Below, piece after piece: positions 9,665 to 17,347 of a stretch of 64,000 nucleotides of DNA. The stretch covers positions 2,541,836 through 2,605,835 of the forward strand of contig NZ_CP065856.1 of NCBI RefSeq assembly GCF_016065055.1, in the 5' to 3' direction. The stretch's first letter is position 1. Each line of letters starts with the position of its first letter. Both the position numbers and the translations under genes were made by a program. The notes beneath the pieces were generated by a model. It was not told where the DNA came from and searched no databases. It saw nothing but the letters and a program-made list of their open reading frames with translations. The DNA is from Halosimplex litoreum (GTDB lineage: Archaea; Halobacteriota; Halobacteria; Halobacteriales; Haloarculaceae).

Positions 9665-9976
9665 AAACCACAACTTGATTAGAATTAAAAATCTGATTTC
9701 AAAATTTCTATTTATACATTCAGGGCTGAATTATAATGAATGGAAATGTAATAGAACATCGGCCTGAGGTAGTATATTAGGATACAGTATACGAAGTGAT
9801 CGGCTCCAAAGACGAGTTCCCCGTCACAGTCTCGCCAAACTCATCCACTTCTAGGTGATTGTTAGCTGGACCCTTACCCGAAACCAAGTTCAGTATTTCT
9901 CGCAGTGATCGAGGTCGGACACTCCTTGGAGATTGGCGAAAACGCGGCGAATTCACCTGCCAACACGATCCTTGGG
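9665..9976 (+). other. Intergenic stretch after the last tip cassette
   Basis: About 310 bases. The first 110 are AT-rich with no gene; the remainder rises in GC and leads into the copied calcium-repeat segment. I see no RNA gene, clear promoter or inverted repeat. Confidence 0.4.
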
Positions 9977-10560
9977 ATCCGGACACCGACGGCGACGGGC
10001 TGACCGACGACACCGAAACCGAGGGCTGGACCGTGCCGACGATCAACCGCAGCGGCCAGGCCTACCGCTACGCGACTCACGAGGCCAACGGCTCGGTCCA
10101 CGTCGACTCGAACCCGCGCAAGCAAGACTCCGACGGCGACGTGATCACCGACAGCGCCGAGAAGTTTCGCGCTCACACCGACCCCAGCGGGGACGTGCGG
10201 TACGCCATCGCCAACACGCTGGCGACGAGGCCGGTCCAGATGGAGCAGACGCGCGACTCCGACCAGGACGGCTTCCCCGACCGCCAGGAGTTCCAGGGAA
10301 TTCCCACACAGGTCGACGGGGAGGTCACGCAGTTCGAGACCGACCCGCTGAATCCCGACACCGACGGCGACCGGCTCCACGAATCCGTGGAGTTCGAGTC
10401 GCTGACGACGGTCGGCCGTGACGTCGGTGCGACGACTGTTCAGCGCGATATCTTCCCTATCATCAGTGATCCCACTGCAGTAGATCCCGACGGAGATCAC
10501 CTGTCAGACCGGGAAGAAAGAGCGTTCGGGACCGATCCGCTCGACGCAAATCCCGATGAT
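9977..10560 (+). pseudogene. Copied calcium-repeat (TSP3-like) segment of the large surface protein
   Basis: The reading frame around 9977-10560 encodes DTDGDGLTDDTETEGW, DSDQDGFPDRQEFQG, NPDTDGDRLHESVEF and DPDGDHLSDREE. It aligns almost codon for codon with 1195-1770 of the large toxin gene, with many identical nucleotides. Similarity stops abruptly at about 10560, where the frame runs into the antisense of the VapC gene. No start codon or signal peptide precedes it, and no vWA domain, stalk or tip is attached. It is a duplicated or left-over internal fragment that marks the right end of the toxin locus. Confidence 0.75.
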
Positions 10561-10648
10561 TCAGGTAGAGATTCGACCCACTACCCAGACATCGTGTGGT
10601 ATCTTTTGCTTCGAGACGACTCGCAGCCAGCCGCAGTGTCAGCCAGCG

Positions 10649-11083
10649 TCAATCCGGATCGTAGGGATTCGTCGCTGTATCGAGCCGATATACATCCTCG
10701 ACTGCGTCAAAATCGTCGTCGAACGCATACAGGTAGCCGAGCCCCTCGGTCTGCATATACGCAACAATGCAGGCGTCGACGAAGGAGAGTGGCTCGTGTT
10801 GTCGAAATATGGCCTTCCCTGTCGAGAGGGCATCGGTGGTGAGTGAGTCGATGTGGAAGCGGGCGTTTTCTTCGATACGATCGAGAAGATCGACGGCTGC
10901 GTCGTGGCCAGCGTGGGTCGTGAGGCCGTTGAGTGTTTCCGCGAGTACGTAGTCCAAGACGACTGCCTCCGGGAGCGTTCCATCGTCGATGCTTTGGAGC
11001 ACGGGAAGCGCGCCATCGTGAGATCCATCTCGCCGGTATGCAGCGGCAAAGAGGACTGTCGTATCGATGAGTGCACGAGGCAT
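10649..11083 (-). CDS. vapC: VapC-type PIN-domain RNase toxin
   Basis: A 144-residue protein of normal VapC length. PIN acidic residues are visible: D7 (ALIDTTVLFAA), E49 (YVLAETLNGL), D103 (SFVDACIVAYM) and the D122-D124 cluster (AFDDDFD). The PIN fold coordinates Mg2+ and cleaves RNA, typically tRNA or rRNA. The start directly abuts the stop of the upstream AbrB-type gene, so the two form a toxin-antitoxin operon. All key residues are present and it looks intact. Confidence 0.88.
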   Translation of the reverse strand: MPRALIDTTVLFAAAYRRDGSHDGALPVLQSIDDGTLPEAVVLDYVLAETLNGLTTHAGHDAAVDLLDRIEENARFHIDSLTTDALSTGKAIFRQHEPLSFVDACIVAYMQTEGLGYLYAFDDDFDAVEDVYRLDTATNPYDPD

Positions 11084-11335
11084 TTACTCGATGTCGACGC
11101 CCCAAGCGTCGTGATCGCTCGTTACGTCGGTCGGCTCCTCACCAGCATAGCCGTCGAAGTCGGCGAATGTACCCGTTTGCTGTTGGATGACCTGGACTCG
11201 TACGCTTCCGTCGTCTTCGAGATGCCAACGGAGCTGATCACCATCGTCGATATCGAGTTCACGTCGAATCCGGGCGGGGATATTCGCCTGGTTTCCAGAC
11301 ACCTTGCTTTCGGCGTCGATTCTGTCGCTGCTCAT
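11084..11335 (-). CDS. vapB: VapB-type AbrB/SpoVT antitoxin
   Basis: The ATG at 11335 has a GGAGAT ribosome site just upstream on the minus strand, so a longer in-frame version reaching 11395 was rejected. The 83-residue product has the AbrB-like beta-hairpin swap region (KVSGNQANIPARIRRELDIDDGDQLRW) for operator binding, followed by an acidic tail expected to wrap the toxin. It lies immediately before vapC and would repress the pair and neutralise the RNase. Confidence 0.85.
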   Translation of the reverse strand: MSSDRIDAESKVSGNQANIPARIRRELDIDDGDQLRWHLEDDGSVRVQVIQQQTGTFADFDGYAGEEPTDVTSDHDAWGVDIE

Positions 11336-11382
11336 ATCTCCGGGTAGGTGACTAGCCGTGAAAAACCTAGTGTGCCGCCACA

Positions 11383-12024
11383 CTACCCAGTACACGAGAG
11401 CGATTCCGACGAAGAGGATGGCGCCCTACCCCGTGGTCGTTGGGAGCTGGCCGTCTGATCGGGGAACCCAGCCTGCTTGATCTCGTGGCCGACGCGACGC
11501 AGGCGCTTGCAGCCACCCTCGGGTGAGCACTGGTGCCAGTCAGGACAGGTGCACGACTCGTCAGTGACGGCTTTCAGCGCGCGGAACTCACCTTGGGCGA
11601 ACCCATTGCCGACTGTGGGCGCAGTTTCGACTGCAGCACAGTCGTACTGCAGGCCGAACCAGTGCGTCCGGTAGGCCGTCACCGTCAAGTCACTATCGAC
11701 CACGTAGAATGCTTCGTGATGCAAGAAATCCAGCTGCTCGCTGATGATCTCGTCGAACGTGCAACGCGTCGCCCACGGATCGATATCGACCGGGAGCGAC
11801 GGTGATTCACGGCCGTCCAGGGCGTCCCGAATCGCTGTCTCGGTCGTCGCTTCGAGGAGTCGCGTACAGATGGACTGGCTCGTCTCGTTCGGTTGCTCCC
11901 CACCAAACGGTGTCCCGCGACTGATTTCCCGCTTGAGCCTGAGATGCATTCCACCCCAGTGGGTGTAATGGCAGTTGTAGGTAGTATCCGGTCGTTCGTA
12001 GGCGATGAGTGCGCGATGTCCCGT
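11383..12024 (-). CDS. DUF6735-like haloarchaeal protein with an ACG at the expected start
   Basis: The frame contains GHRALIAYERPDTTYNCHYTHWG, which from memory matches the N-terminus of a haloarchaeal family (DUF6735) that normally begins Met-Gly-His-Arg-Ala-Leu. Here the expected Met codon is ACG at 12022-12024. The frame extends upstream to 12468 but that part has no family-like sequence and overlaps the promoter side of the xylanase gene. The C-terminal part has a cysteine/histidine group (CTCPDWHQCSPEGGC) that could bind zinc as in SWIM fingers. From ACG the product is 213 residues. Either a non-standard start is used or the gene is silenced. Function is unknown. Confidence 0.6.
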   Translation of the reverse strand, partial: TGHRALIAYERPDTTYNCHYTHWGGMHLRLKREISRGTPFGGEQPNETSQSICTRLLEATTETAIRDALDGRESPSLPVDIDPWATRCTFDEIISEQLDFLHHEAFYVVDSDLTVTAYRTHWFGLQYDCAAVETAPTVGNGFAQGEFRALKAVTDESCTCPDWHQCSPEGGCKRLRRVGHEIKQAGFPDQTASSQRPRGRAPSSSSESLSCTG

Positions 12025-12192
12025 TGGTACTCGCGAGGGACTCAGTGGTGCCCCCGCGCCCCTCAGGGGGTGATACAATCGCCCAGTGTCGCGATCGATA
12101 GCTCTGAATTCGGCAGTATCTGTGTCCGTATATTCAGCAAAATCCCTCCGGTATCGGTACGACTTTCTCGTCTCGCACTCCCGTATGTGGGA

Positions 12193-13182
12193 ATGTCCAG
12201 TGAGAAGACACTCCGCGAACTGGCCGACGAGAATGACGTGACGATCGGGGCAGGCGTTCCCGCTCGATCGTTCAGACAGTATCCCGACGATCCGACGCTC
12301 GCACAGACGCTCAAGCGGGAGTTCAACGCGATTACGACGGCGAACGCGCTGAAGATGGGGCCGTTGCGCCCCGAACGCAAGGTCTACGATTTCGACGATG
12401 CCGACGCGATCGTGAACTTCGGTGTCGAGAACGACATGACCGTCCGAGGACACACGTTGCTCTGGCACAAGCAGACCCCGGAGTGGTTCCTCGCCTGGGA
12501 CTACACCGACGACCAGTTAGAAGCGTTTGTCCGAGATCACATTCACACGGTGGCCGGCCGCTATCACGATAAAGTGGACGTCTGGGACGTCGTGAACGAA
12601 GCGGTGGCCGACGACGGGTCGATGCGCGAGACGATGTGGTACGAGGCGATGGGCGAAGCATATCTCGACAAGGCCTTCGAGTGGGCGAACGACGTCGCGC
12701 CGAACGCCGATCTCTATTACAACGATTACGAGATCGCCTCAGACAACGACAAGGCCGACGCCGTATACGACCTTCTGCAGCGCCTGCTCGACCGTGGCGT
12801 GCCGATCGACGGCGTCGGGATCCAGATGCACTCGCTGCCGTCGTATCAGCACAGCCGGGAGGGCCCCGAAGCGGTCGGCGCGAACATCCGTCGCTTCAAA
12901 GACCTCGGCCTGGACGTGCAGGTCACCGAGATGGACGTCGCGTACGGCCCCGACGAGGAGTTCGACGATCGCCTCGAACACCAGGCACAGTACTATCGAG
13001 ACGTCCTCGAGGCGTGCCTCGACAACGGCTGTGACACGCTCATCACCTGGGGCGTCCACGACGCGGGAACCTGGCTCCAGAATCGCTACGACGTGACGAG
13101 CGATCCACTGCTCTTCGACGAGAACTTCAACCCCAAGCCCGCGTACGACGCGATCCGAGACCTCCTGGAGAGTCGGAGTTGA
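12193..13182 (+). CDS. GH10 endo-1,4-beta-xylanase, intracellular type
   Basis: A 329-residue single-domain protein. The ATG at 12193 gives MSSEKTLRELADEN, the expected GH10 length; the longer upstream frame is non-homologous. Signature motifs are present: TLLWHKQTPEW, acid/base E136 in WDVVNEAV, nucleophile E246 in VTEMDV, and ITWGVHDAGTW near the C-terminus. These belong to the retaining (beta/alpha)8 GH10 family acting on xylan or xylo-oligosaccharides. There is no signal peptide or carbohydrate-binding module, so it probably works in the cytoplasm on imported oligomers, in line with the importers in the window. It is divergent from the preceding gene. Confidence 0.9.
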   Translation: MSSEKTLRELADENDVTIGAGVPARSFRQYPDDPTLAQTLKREFNAITTANALKMGPLRPERKVYDFDDADAIVNFGVENDMTVRGHTLLWHKQTPEWFLAWDYTDDQLEAFVRDHIHTVAGRYHDKVDVWDVVNEAVADDGSMRETMWYEAMGEAYLDKAFEWANDVAPNADLYYNDYEIASDNDKADAVYDLLQRLLDRGVPIDGVGIQMHSLPSYQHSREGPEAVGANIRRFKDLGLDVQVTEMDVAYGPDEEFDDRLEHQAQYYRDVLEACLDNGCDTLITWGVHDAGTWLQNRYDVTSDPLLFDENFNPKPAYDAIRDLLESRS

Positions 13183-13647
13183 CGGACACGAAGCCTCACT
13201 ACTGAGGAAACGAGGGTGCGAAGAGAAGAGTTGAACGTCTGGTTGAGACCCACGTTGCCGACGGTCGTGGCTGCGCGCGCAGCGATTGGCTGAGAGCGAG
13301 CACGGAGCGGTGAGTGGGGAGGTGGAGTCGGGTCGGTCAGGAGAAAAAACGAGAGTGCTTGCGCCCTACTCGGTCCACTACCGGTCTTTCTCCGGGAACT
13401 CCATCTCCGACCAGCACTGGCCACCGAGACGCACCCCTGAGACCAGTTCTTCTCGACGTTGCGCAACCGCATCCGTTGCAGTCCAGTATCCCGTTACCGA
13501 TGGCTTGAACGAAGGTCCTCGATGAACCGGAAGCCGTTCACGAACGTCACTGAGTCACCTACCCCCTCACTATCCAGAACTGTTTCAGCGCCCGCTCCGG
13601 CCGCGATGTCGGTGGTCTAGATGTACGCTTCCGTCACGGTCTCTGTG
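13183..13647 (+). other. Intergenic region, no gene recognised
   Basis: About 465 bases between convergent genes. GC-rich open frames on both strands give low-complexity Arg/Ser translations with no family resemblance. No tRNA, promoter pair or strong hairpin was recognised. Confidence 0.4.
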
Positions 13648-14235
13648 CTAATCGTCGGCGGGCGACATGGCGGCCGTGTCGAGTTCGCGCCACAGCTCCT
13701 GATAGTCGTAGTCCGTATCGAGCGCGGTGTTGAGGCGGTTGTAGGAGGCGAAGTCGCTGACCAGGTGGGTCAACTGGACGACCCCCTTGTCGCCGAGGCC
13801 GACCTCGCGAAGGGCCTCGGTATCCGCGTCGGTGACGGCGTGGGGGTCGTCGTTGATCGTCAGCGCGTACTCGACGATGGTCTCCAGGCGCTCGTCGTCG
13901 AGGACGTCCGTGCCCTGCTCGGCGAACGCCCTGACGTAGTCGGTGTCGGCGTCGAGCCCGTAGTCGAGGATCGTACAGAAGGCGCCGGTGCAGTACGAAC
14001 ACCCGTTGGCGGTGGAGACGGCGATGCCGACGTGCTGGATCTCCGGCATCGACAGCTCCCCGTGTTCCCACAGCGCCGCCGTCGACTGGAGCTTCGGCTT
14101 CATGTACTCCGGAAAGTTCAACTCCAGATAGAAGTGGTTCGGGACCGACCCCTCCATTTCGGTGACCCACGCGAAGATCTCTTCGACAGCCGGATCGTCG
14201 ACCGCTTCGGGTTCGATGAGTGGCACTCGTGCCAT
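13648..14235 (-). CDS. AhpD/carboxymuconolactone decarboxylase-like peroxidase-related protein
   Basis: A 195-residue protein with the CxxC redox motif of the AhpD-like fold (NGCSYCTGAFC, C79 and C82) inside the helical HVGIAVSTANG core, as in uncharacterised peroxidase-related enzymes. Family members use the cysteine pair to reduce peroxides or to be re-reduced by thiol carriers. The start at 14235 is supported by a TATA-like element about 26 bases upstream on the minus strand, so the message is probably leaderless. An operator-like palindrome sits just upstream of that element. The substrate is unknown. Confidence 0.8.
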   Translation of the reverse strand: MARVPLIEPEAVDDPAVEEIFAWVTEMEGSVPNHFYLELNFPEYMKPKLQSTAALWEHGELSMPEIQHVGIAVSTANGCSYCTGAFCTILDYGLDADTDYVRAFAEQGTDVLDDERLETIVEYALTINDDPHAVTDADTEALREVGLGDKGVVQLTHLVSDFASYNRLNTALDTDYDYQELWRELDTAAMSPADD

Positions 14236-14257
14236 GGCCTCACGACCAGTGTGGGTT

Positions 14258-14289
14258 GCTTAAATCCTCCGTTTAGAGGCTCTCTAAAC
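14258..14289 (-). promoter_or_regulatory. Promoter and palindromic operator candidate of the AhpD-like gene
   Basis: On the minus strand, GGAGGATTTAAG provides a BRE/TATA-like element about 26 bases before the start codon. Immediately upstream lies the palindrome GTTTAGAG-GCT-CTCTAAAC (14271-14289), with perfect 8-base arms. Its position next to the BRE suggests a regulator that blocks or recruits TFB. Confidence 0.6.
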
Positions 14290-14531
14290 CAGTTCTACGC
14301 GCAATACGCATCGCTGGCTGGGGCAGGAAAGTACGCCGAGCGCCGAGCGGTGAACCCAGCGCGACCCGTTGCAAACACGGTCGACCAGAAGTGCCGACAG
14401 TCCGAGTTGCCGCGGACTGTGCTCGGTGCCCGTTCGGTCACCACCTCCACCAGCTGCGGCGTCGACCACCGACGACAGCCCTCGCCAGATCTGTCCGTCC
14501 CATCGAGTACACAGACCGGGGAGTGTACTGG

Positions 14532-14550
14532 TATAGTCATTCCCTGAGAC
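14532..14550 (+). repeat. 19-base inverted repeat, left copy, upstream of the FilR1-type regulator
   Basis: TATAGTCATTCCCTGAGAC here is the exact reverse complement of 15501-15519. Seven of the next ten inward bases also pair. A second CCTGAGAC lies 20 bases further (14563-14570), about two helical turns away. The copy ends 62 bases before the regulator start. Confidence 0.75.
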
Positions 14551-14612
14551 GACGGTTCATCACCTGAGACACCTGACGGAACACTTATGATTCGAACGTC
14601 CATGCCACGAGC

Positions 14613-15416
14613 ATGGAACGCTACGAGGGTGACCCACACCAGTTGTTGGATCGGGTGCCGTTGCTGACGGCGGCCCGGGACAGGCCACTCGACCGGTCGC
14701 AGTTGCAGGACGAACTCGACATTTCACGGGCGACGGCGTACCGACGAACGTCTACCCTCTCGGAGGAGGGATTGCTCGACCAGCAGCCAGGAGGGTATCA
14801 GACGACCGGCGCCGGCCGTGCCGTGGTCGAGGCTGTCGAACAGTTCGAGCGCTCGTTGGTGGCGATCGACCGCCTGGAGCCGCTGCTCGCACAGCTGTCG
14901 GCACCGGAACTCACGCGCAACGTTCACCTGTTCGCCGACGCCGACCTCCACGTCGCCACGCCGCAGAACCCGAACGAACCGATCGAGCCGTGGCTCGAAC
15001 ACTTCGAGGAGTTCGACTACTTCCGAAGTCTGGTCGTCGCCGGCTGTCCCCCGAAGGTCACCGAACTGGGGATCGAACACGCCAGAGACGGCGTCGACTT
15101 CGAAGCCATCTGCACGCCGCTGGCGCTCCAGGCGGACCAGAACGCCTCCGAGGAGGCGTTCGAGACCATCGCCAACGCCGACGCGCCGTCGCTGTACACC
15201 CACTCGGCGCTCCCGTTCACGATGGGGATCGTCGACGACGTGGTCATCATCGGCGGCTTCGACAGCGAGACGGCGCTACCGGTCGCCTCCCTCACGACGG
15301 AGAATCCCGAGGCTCGGGAGTGGGCCAAAGACCTCTACCGGCGATACAGACGCGACGCGGAGGAGCTCGACCTCACCGAGATGGACGCCGGTCTCCAGTC
15401 GGTGACCAACGACTGA
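14613..15416 (+). CDS. FilR1-type winged-helix transcriptional regulator
   Basis: A 267-residue protein: an N-terminal helix-turn-helix (LDRSQLQDELDISRATAYRR, about 27-46), a wing, then a C-terminal sensor part resembling the FilR1/methanogen output domain found in many haloarchaeal regulators. The ATG at 14613 follows a TATA-like ACTTATGA near 14583-14590. A perfect inverted repeat flanks the gene on both sides, one copy before its own promoter and the other at the promoter of the halogenase-like gene. The simplest reading is autoregulation plus control of that neighbour. Ligand unknown. Confidence 0.8.
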   Translation: MERYEGDPHQLLDRVPLLTAARDRPLDRSQLQDELDISRATAYRRTSTLSEEGLLDQQPGGYQTTGAGRAVVEAVEQFERSLVAIDRLEPLLAQLSAPELTRNVHLFADADLHVATPQNPNEPIEPWLEHFEEFDYFRSLVVAGCPPKVTELGIEHARDGVDFEAICTPLALQADQNASEEAFETIANADAPSLYTHSALPFTMGIVDDVVIIGGFDSETALPVASLTTENPEAREWAKDLYRRYRRDAEELDLTEMDAGLQSVTND

Positions 15417-15500
15417 ACTCGTGGGCGTTCCCCTCGGATCTGGCTCCCCCAGACCCCGACCCCACATACCCCAGACACGTATCTCACGGCCTGAAACATC

Positions 15501-15519
15501 GTCTCAGGGAATGACTATA
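15501..15519 (-). repeat. 19-base inverted repeat, right copy, at the halogenase-like gene promoter
   Basis: GTCTCAGGGAATGACTATA is the exact reverse complement of 14532-14550. Its end provides CTATAAT (15514-15520), a TATA-like element about 27 bases before the ATG at 15546, so a protein bound here would contact the basal promoter. Confidence 0.75.
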
Positions 15520-15545
15520 ATCGTCATCTGTCCGTGAACCGGTGT

Positions 15546-17252
15546 ATGGAACGTACAGGATCGGCCGATCCGACAGACCGTGATCGACAACAGGAACCAC
15601 AACTCGAGGCCGACGGCGGCTCGGCGCTCGCGGATTCGTACGACGTCGTCGTCGGCGGGTCCGGGATGTCGGCGTCGACGACGGCGACGATCCTGGGGAA
15701 ACACGGGTTCGACGTGGCCATGATCGAAGCCGGGACTCACCCGCGGTTCGCCATCGGCGAAGCCATGTTGCCCCAGAGTTCGATGTGGATGTGGATCGTC
15801 GGGGAGTACCACGATATCCCGGAGATCCAGTATCTCAGCGACGCGAACGAGATCGTGGACAACGTCACCGCTTCCTGCGGGATCAAACACTCGATCGGCT
15901 TCGCCTACCACGAACCGGACCGGCCGGTGTCCGCCGACCGCTCCCACCAGTTGATCCCGCCGAATCTACCCTTTTACAGCGAGAGTCACCTGCTTCGCGA
16001 GGACGTCGACCACTACCTCGTCGAGGTCGCCCAGGAGTACGGCGTCGACTACGTCGACGAGACCGAGATCACCGACGTGGACATCGGTACCGACGCGGTG
16101 ACGGTCACGACCGACCGCGGCGCCGCCACGGCGTCGTTCTACGTCGACGGGACCGGCGGCAACTCCACCCTCGCGGACCAGCTGGGCTATCGCGAGAACG
16201 CGCCCGAGCTGGAGACCGACTCCCGGGCGATATTCACCCATGTCGAGGGGCTCGACCCGTTCGACGAGGTGCTCGAAGCGGACGCCCGGCCGGGGCAGTC
16301 CAACCGTCTCCACGACGGGACGCTCCACCACGTGTTCGACGGCGGGTGGATGTGGGTCATCCCCTTCGACAACTTCGAGCGGTCCGAGGCCACCAGAGCG
16401 AGCGTCGGCCTGATGCTGGACCGCGAGAAGTACCCGGTCGACGAGTCCGTCGAGCCGGCCGCGGAAGTCGAGCGTATCGTCTCGCAGTTCCCGGACGTCG
16501 AGCGCCACCTCGACTCGGCGGACCCGGTGATGCCCTGGACCCGAACCGGGCGGATCCAGCGCAGCGCCAGCCACTCGTCGGGTCACCGTCACTACCTCAC
16601 GAGCAACACCTACGGCTTTGTCGACCCGCTGTACGCGATCGGGCTGGTCGACACCTTCGAGTCGGTGTTCGTCTCCACGAAGCTCCTGCTGGACGCGTTC
16701 GAGGACGGGGACTTCTCGGCCGAACGGTTCGCGCCCGTCGACGAGCTGCACCGCCGACAGCTCCTGAACAACGACCGGCTCATCAGCAACGCGTACAAGT
16801 CGATGGGCGACTTCCGGCTCTGGAACGCCTGGACGCAGATGTGGCTGGGCCAGGTGCTGTTCCACGACCTCTACATCCAGCGACACTGCTTCAACTACCT
16901 GGAGTCGGGGCAGACTGCCGAGTTCGACCCCCTGCTCGACGAGGCGGCGCCCGGTGCTGGGGCACCGTTCGCGACGCAGAAAGAGACGATGCACCGGACG
17001 ATGGCCGACCTGCTGGACGCCTACGAGGCGGGCGAGACGAGTGCCGACCGCGCTGCCGACCAGATGTTAGCCGAGATGCGCCAGGCCGACTGGCTCCCGA
17101 AGCACGTCTACGACTGGGGGGCCGACCGAGCGCGACACGTCGACTTCTCGAACCCCGAACTGGTCGGGAAGCTCATCCAGTGGGGCAAAACCGACTCCCC
17201 CGACCGGATCCGGGAGGATCTATTCGACTTCACGGTCCCGGAGATGGCCTGA
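15546..17252 (+). CDS. Flavin-dependent halogenase-like FAD oxidoreductase
   Basis: A 568-residue protein. ATG 15546 is preferred over a GTG 12 bases upstream because a TATA-like element lies about 27 bases before it. Visible motifs: an FAD-binding VVGGSGMSASTTA with a following acidic strand end (MIEAG), GEAMLPQSS as in flavin halogenases and geranylgeranyl-reductase-like enzymes, and GGWMWVIPF, the tryptophan-rich motif typical of FADH2-dependent halogenases. A helical C-terminal extension (about 400-568) is present. Family members oxidise chloride or bromide to halogenate aromatic substrates; some relatives are plain monooxygenases. No flavin reductase or biosynthetic gene is adjacent, so substrate and true halogenation are unproven. 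Confidence 0.78.
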   Translation: MERTGSADPTDRDRQQEPQLEADGGSALADSYDVVVGGSGMSASTTATILGKHGFDVAMIEAGTHPRFAIGEAMLPQSSMWMWIVGEYHDIPEIQYLSDANEIVDNVTASCGIKHSIGFAYHEPDRPVSADRSHQLIPPNLPFYSESHLLREDVDHYLVEVAQEYGVDYVDETEITDVDIGTDAVTVTTDRGAATASFYVDGTGGNSTLADQLGYRENAPELETDSRAIFTHVEGLDPFDEVLEADARPGQSNRLHDGTLHHVFDGGWMWVIPFDNFERSEATRASVGLMLDREKYPVDESVEPAAEVERIVSQFPDVERHLDSADPVMPWTRTGRIQRSASHSSGHRHYLTSNTYGFVDPLYAIGLVDTFESVFVSTKLLLDAFEDGDFSAERFAPVDELHRRQLLNNDRLISNAYKSMGDFRLWNAWTQMWLGQVLFHDLYIQRHCFNYLESGQTAEFDPLLDEAAPGAGAPFATQKETMHRTMADLLDAYEAGETSADRAADQMLAEMRQADWLPKHVYDWGADRARHVDFSNPELVGKLIQWGKTDSPDRIREDLFDFTVPEMA

Positions 17253-17317
17253 GAGCTGCCCGACGATCGCACAGAGCGACCATCGGAACACCCCCTGAAT
17301 CCTGCTGGTGACCCCAG

Positions 17318-17324
17318 TTTTAAC
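17318..17324 (+). promoter_or_regulatory. TATA-like element of the GH95 gene
   Basis: TTTTAAC centred 27 bases before the ATG at 17348, with no ribosome site between, consistent with a leaderless transcript. Confidence 0.5.
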
Positions 17325-17347
17325 CTGCGAGTCCGCGATCTGCAACC

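Noticed and set aside
10561..10842. Extension of the calcium-repeat frame past 10560
   Set aside because: It becomes Arg/Ser-rich nonsense antisense to the VapC gene; only the part up to about 10560 matches the toxin gene.
11893..12192. N-terminal extension of the xylanase frame
   Set aside because: It overlaps the DUF6735-like gene antisense and has no GH10 similarity; GH10 sequence starts at ATG 12193.
12025..12468. N-terminal extension of the DUF6735-like frame
   Set aside because: No family similarity, and it overlaps the xylanase gene; the conserved block begins at the ACG.
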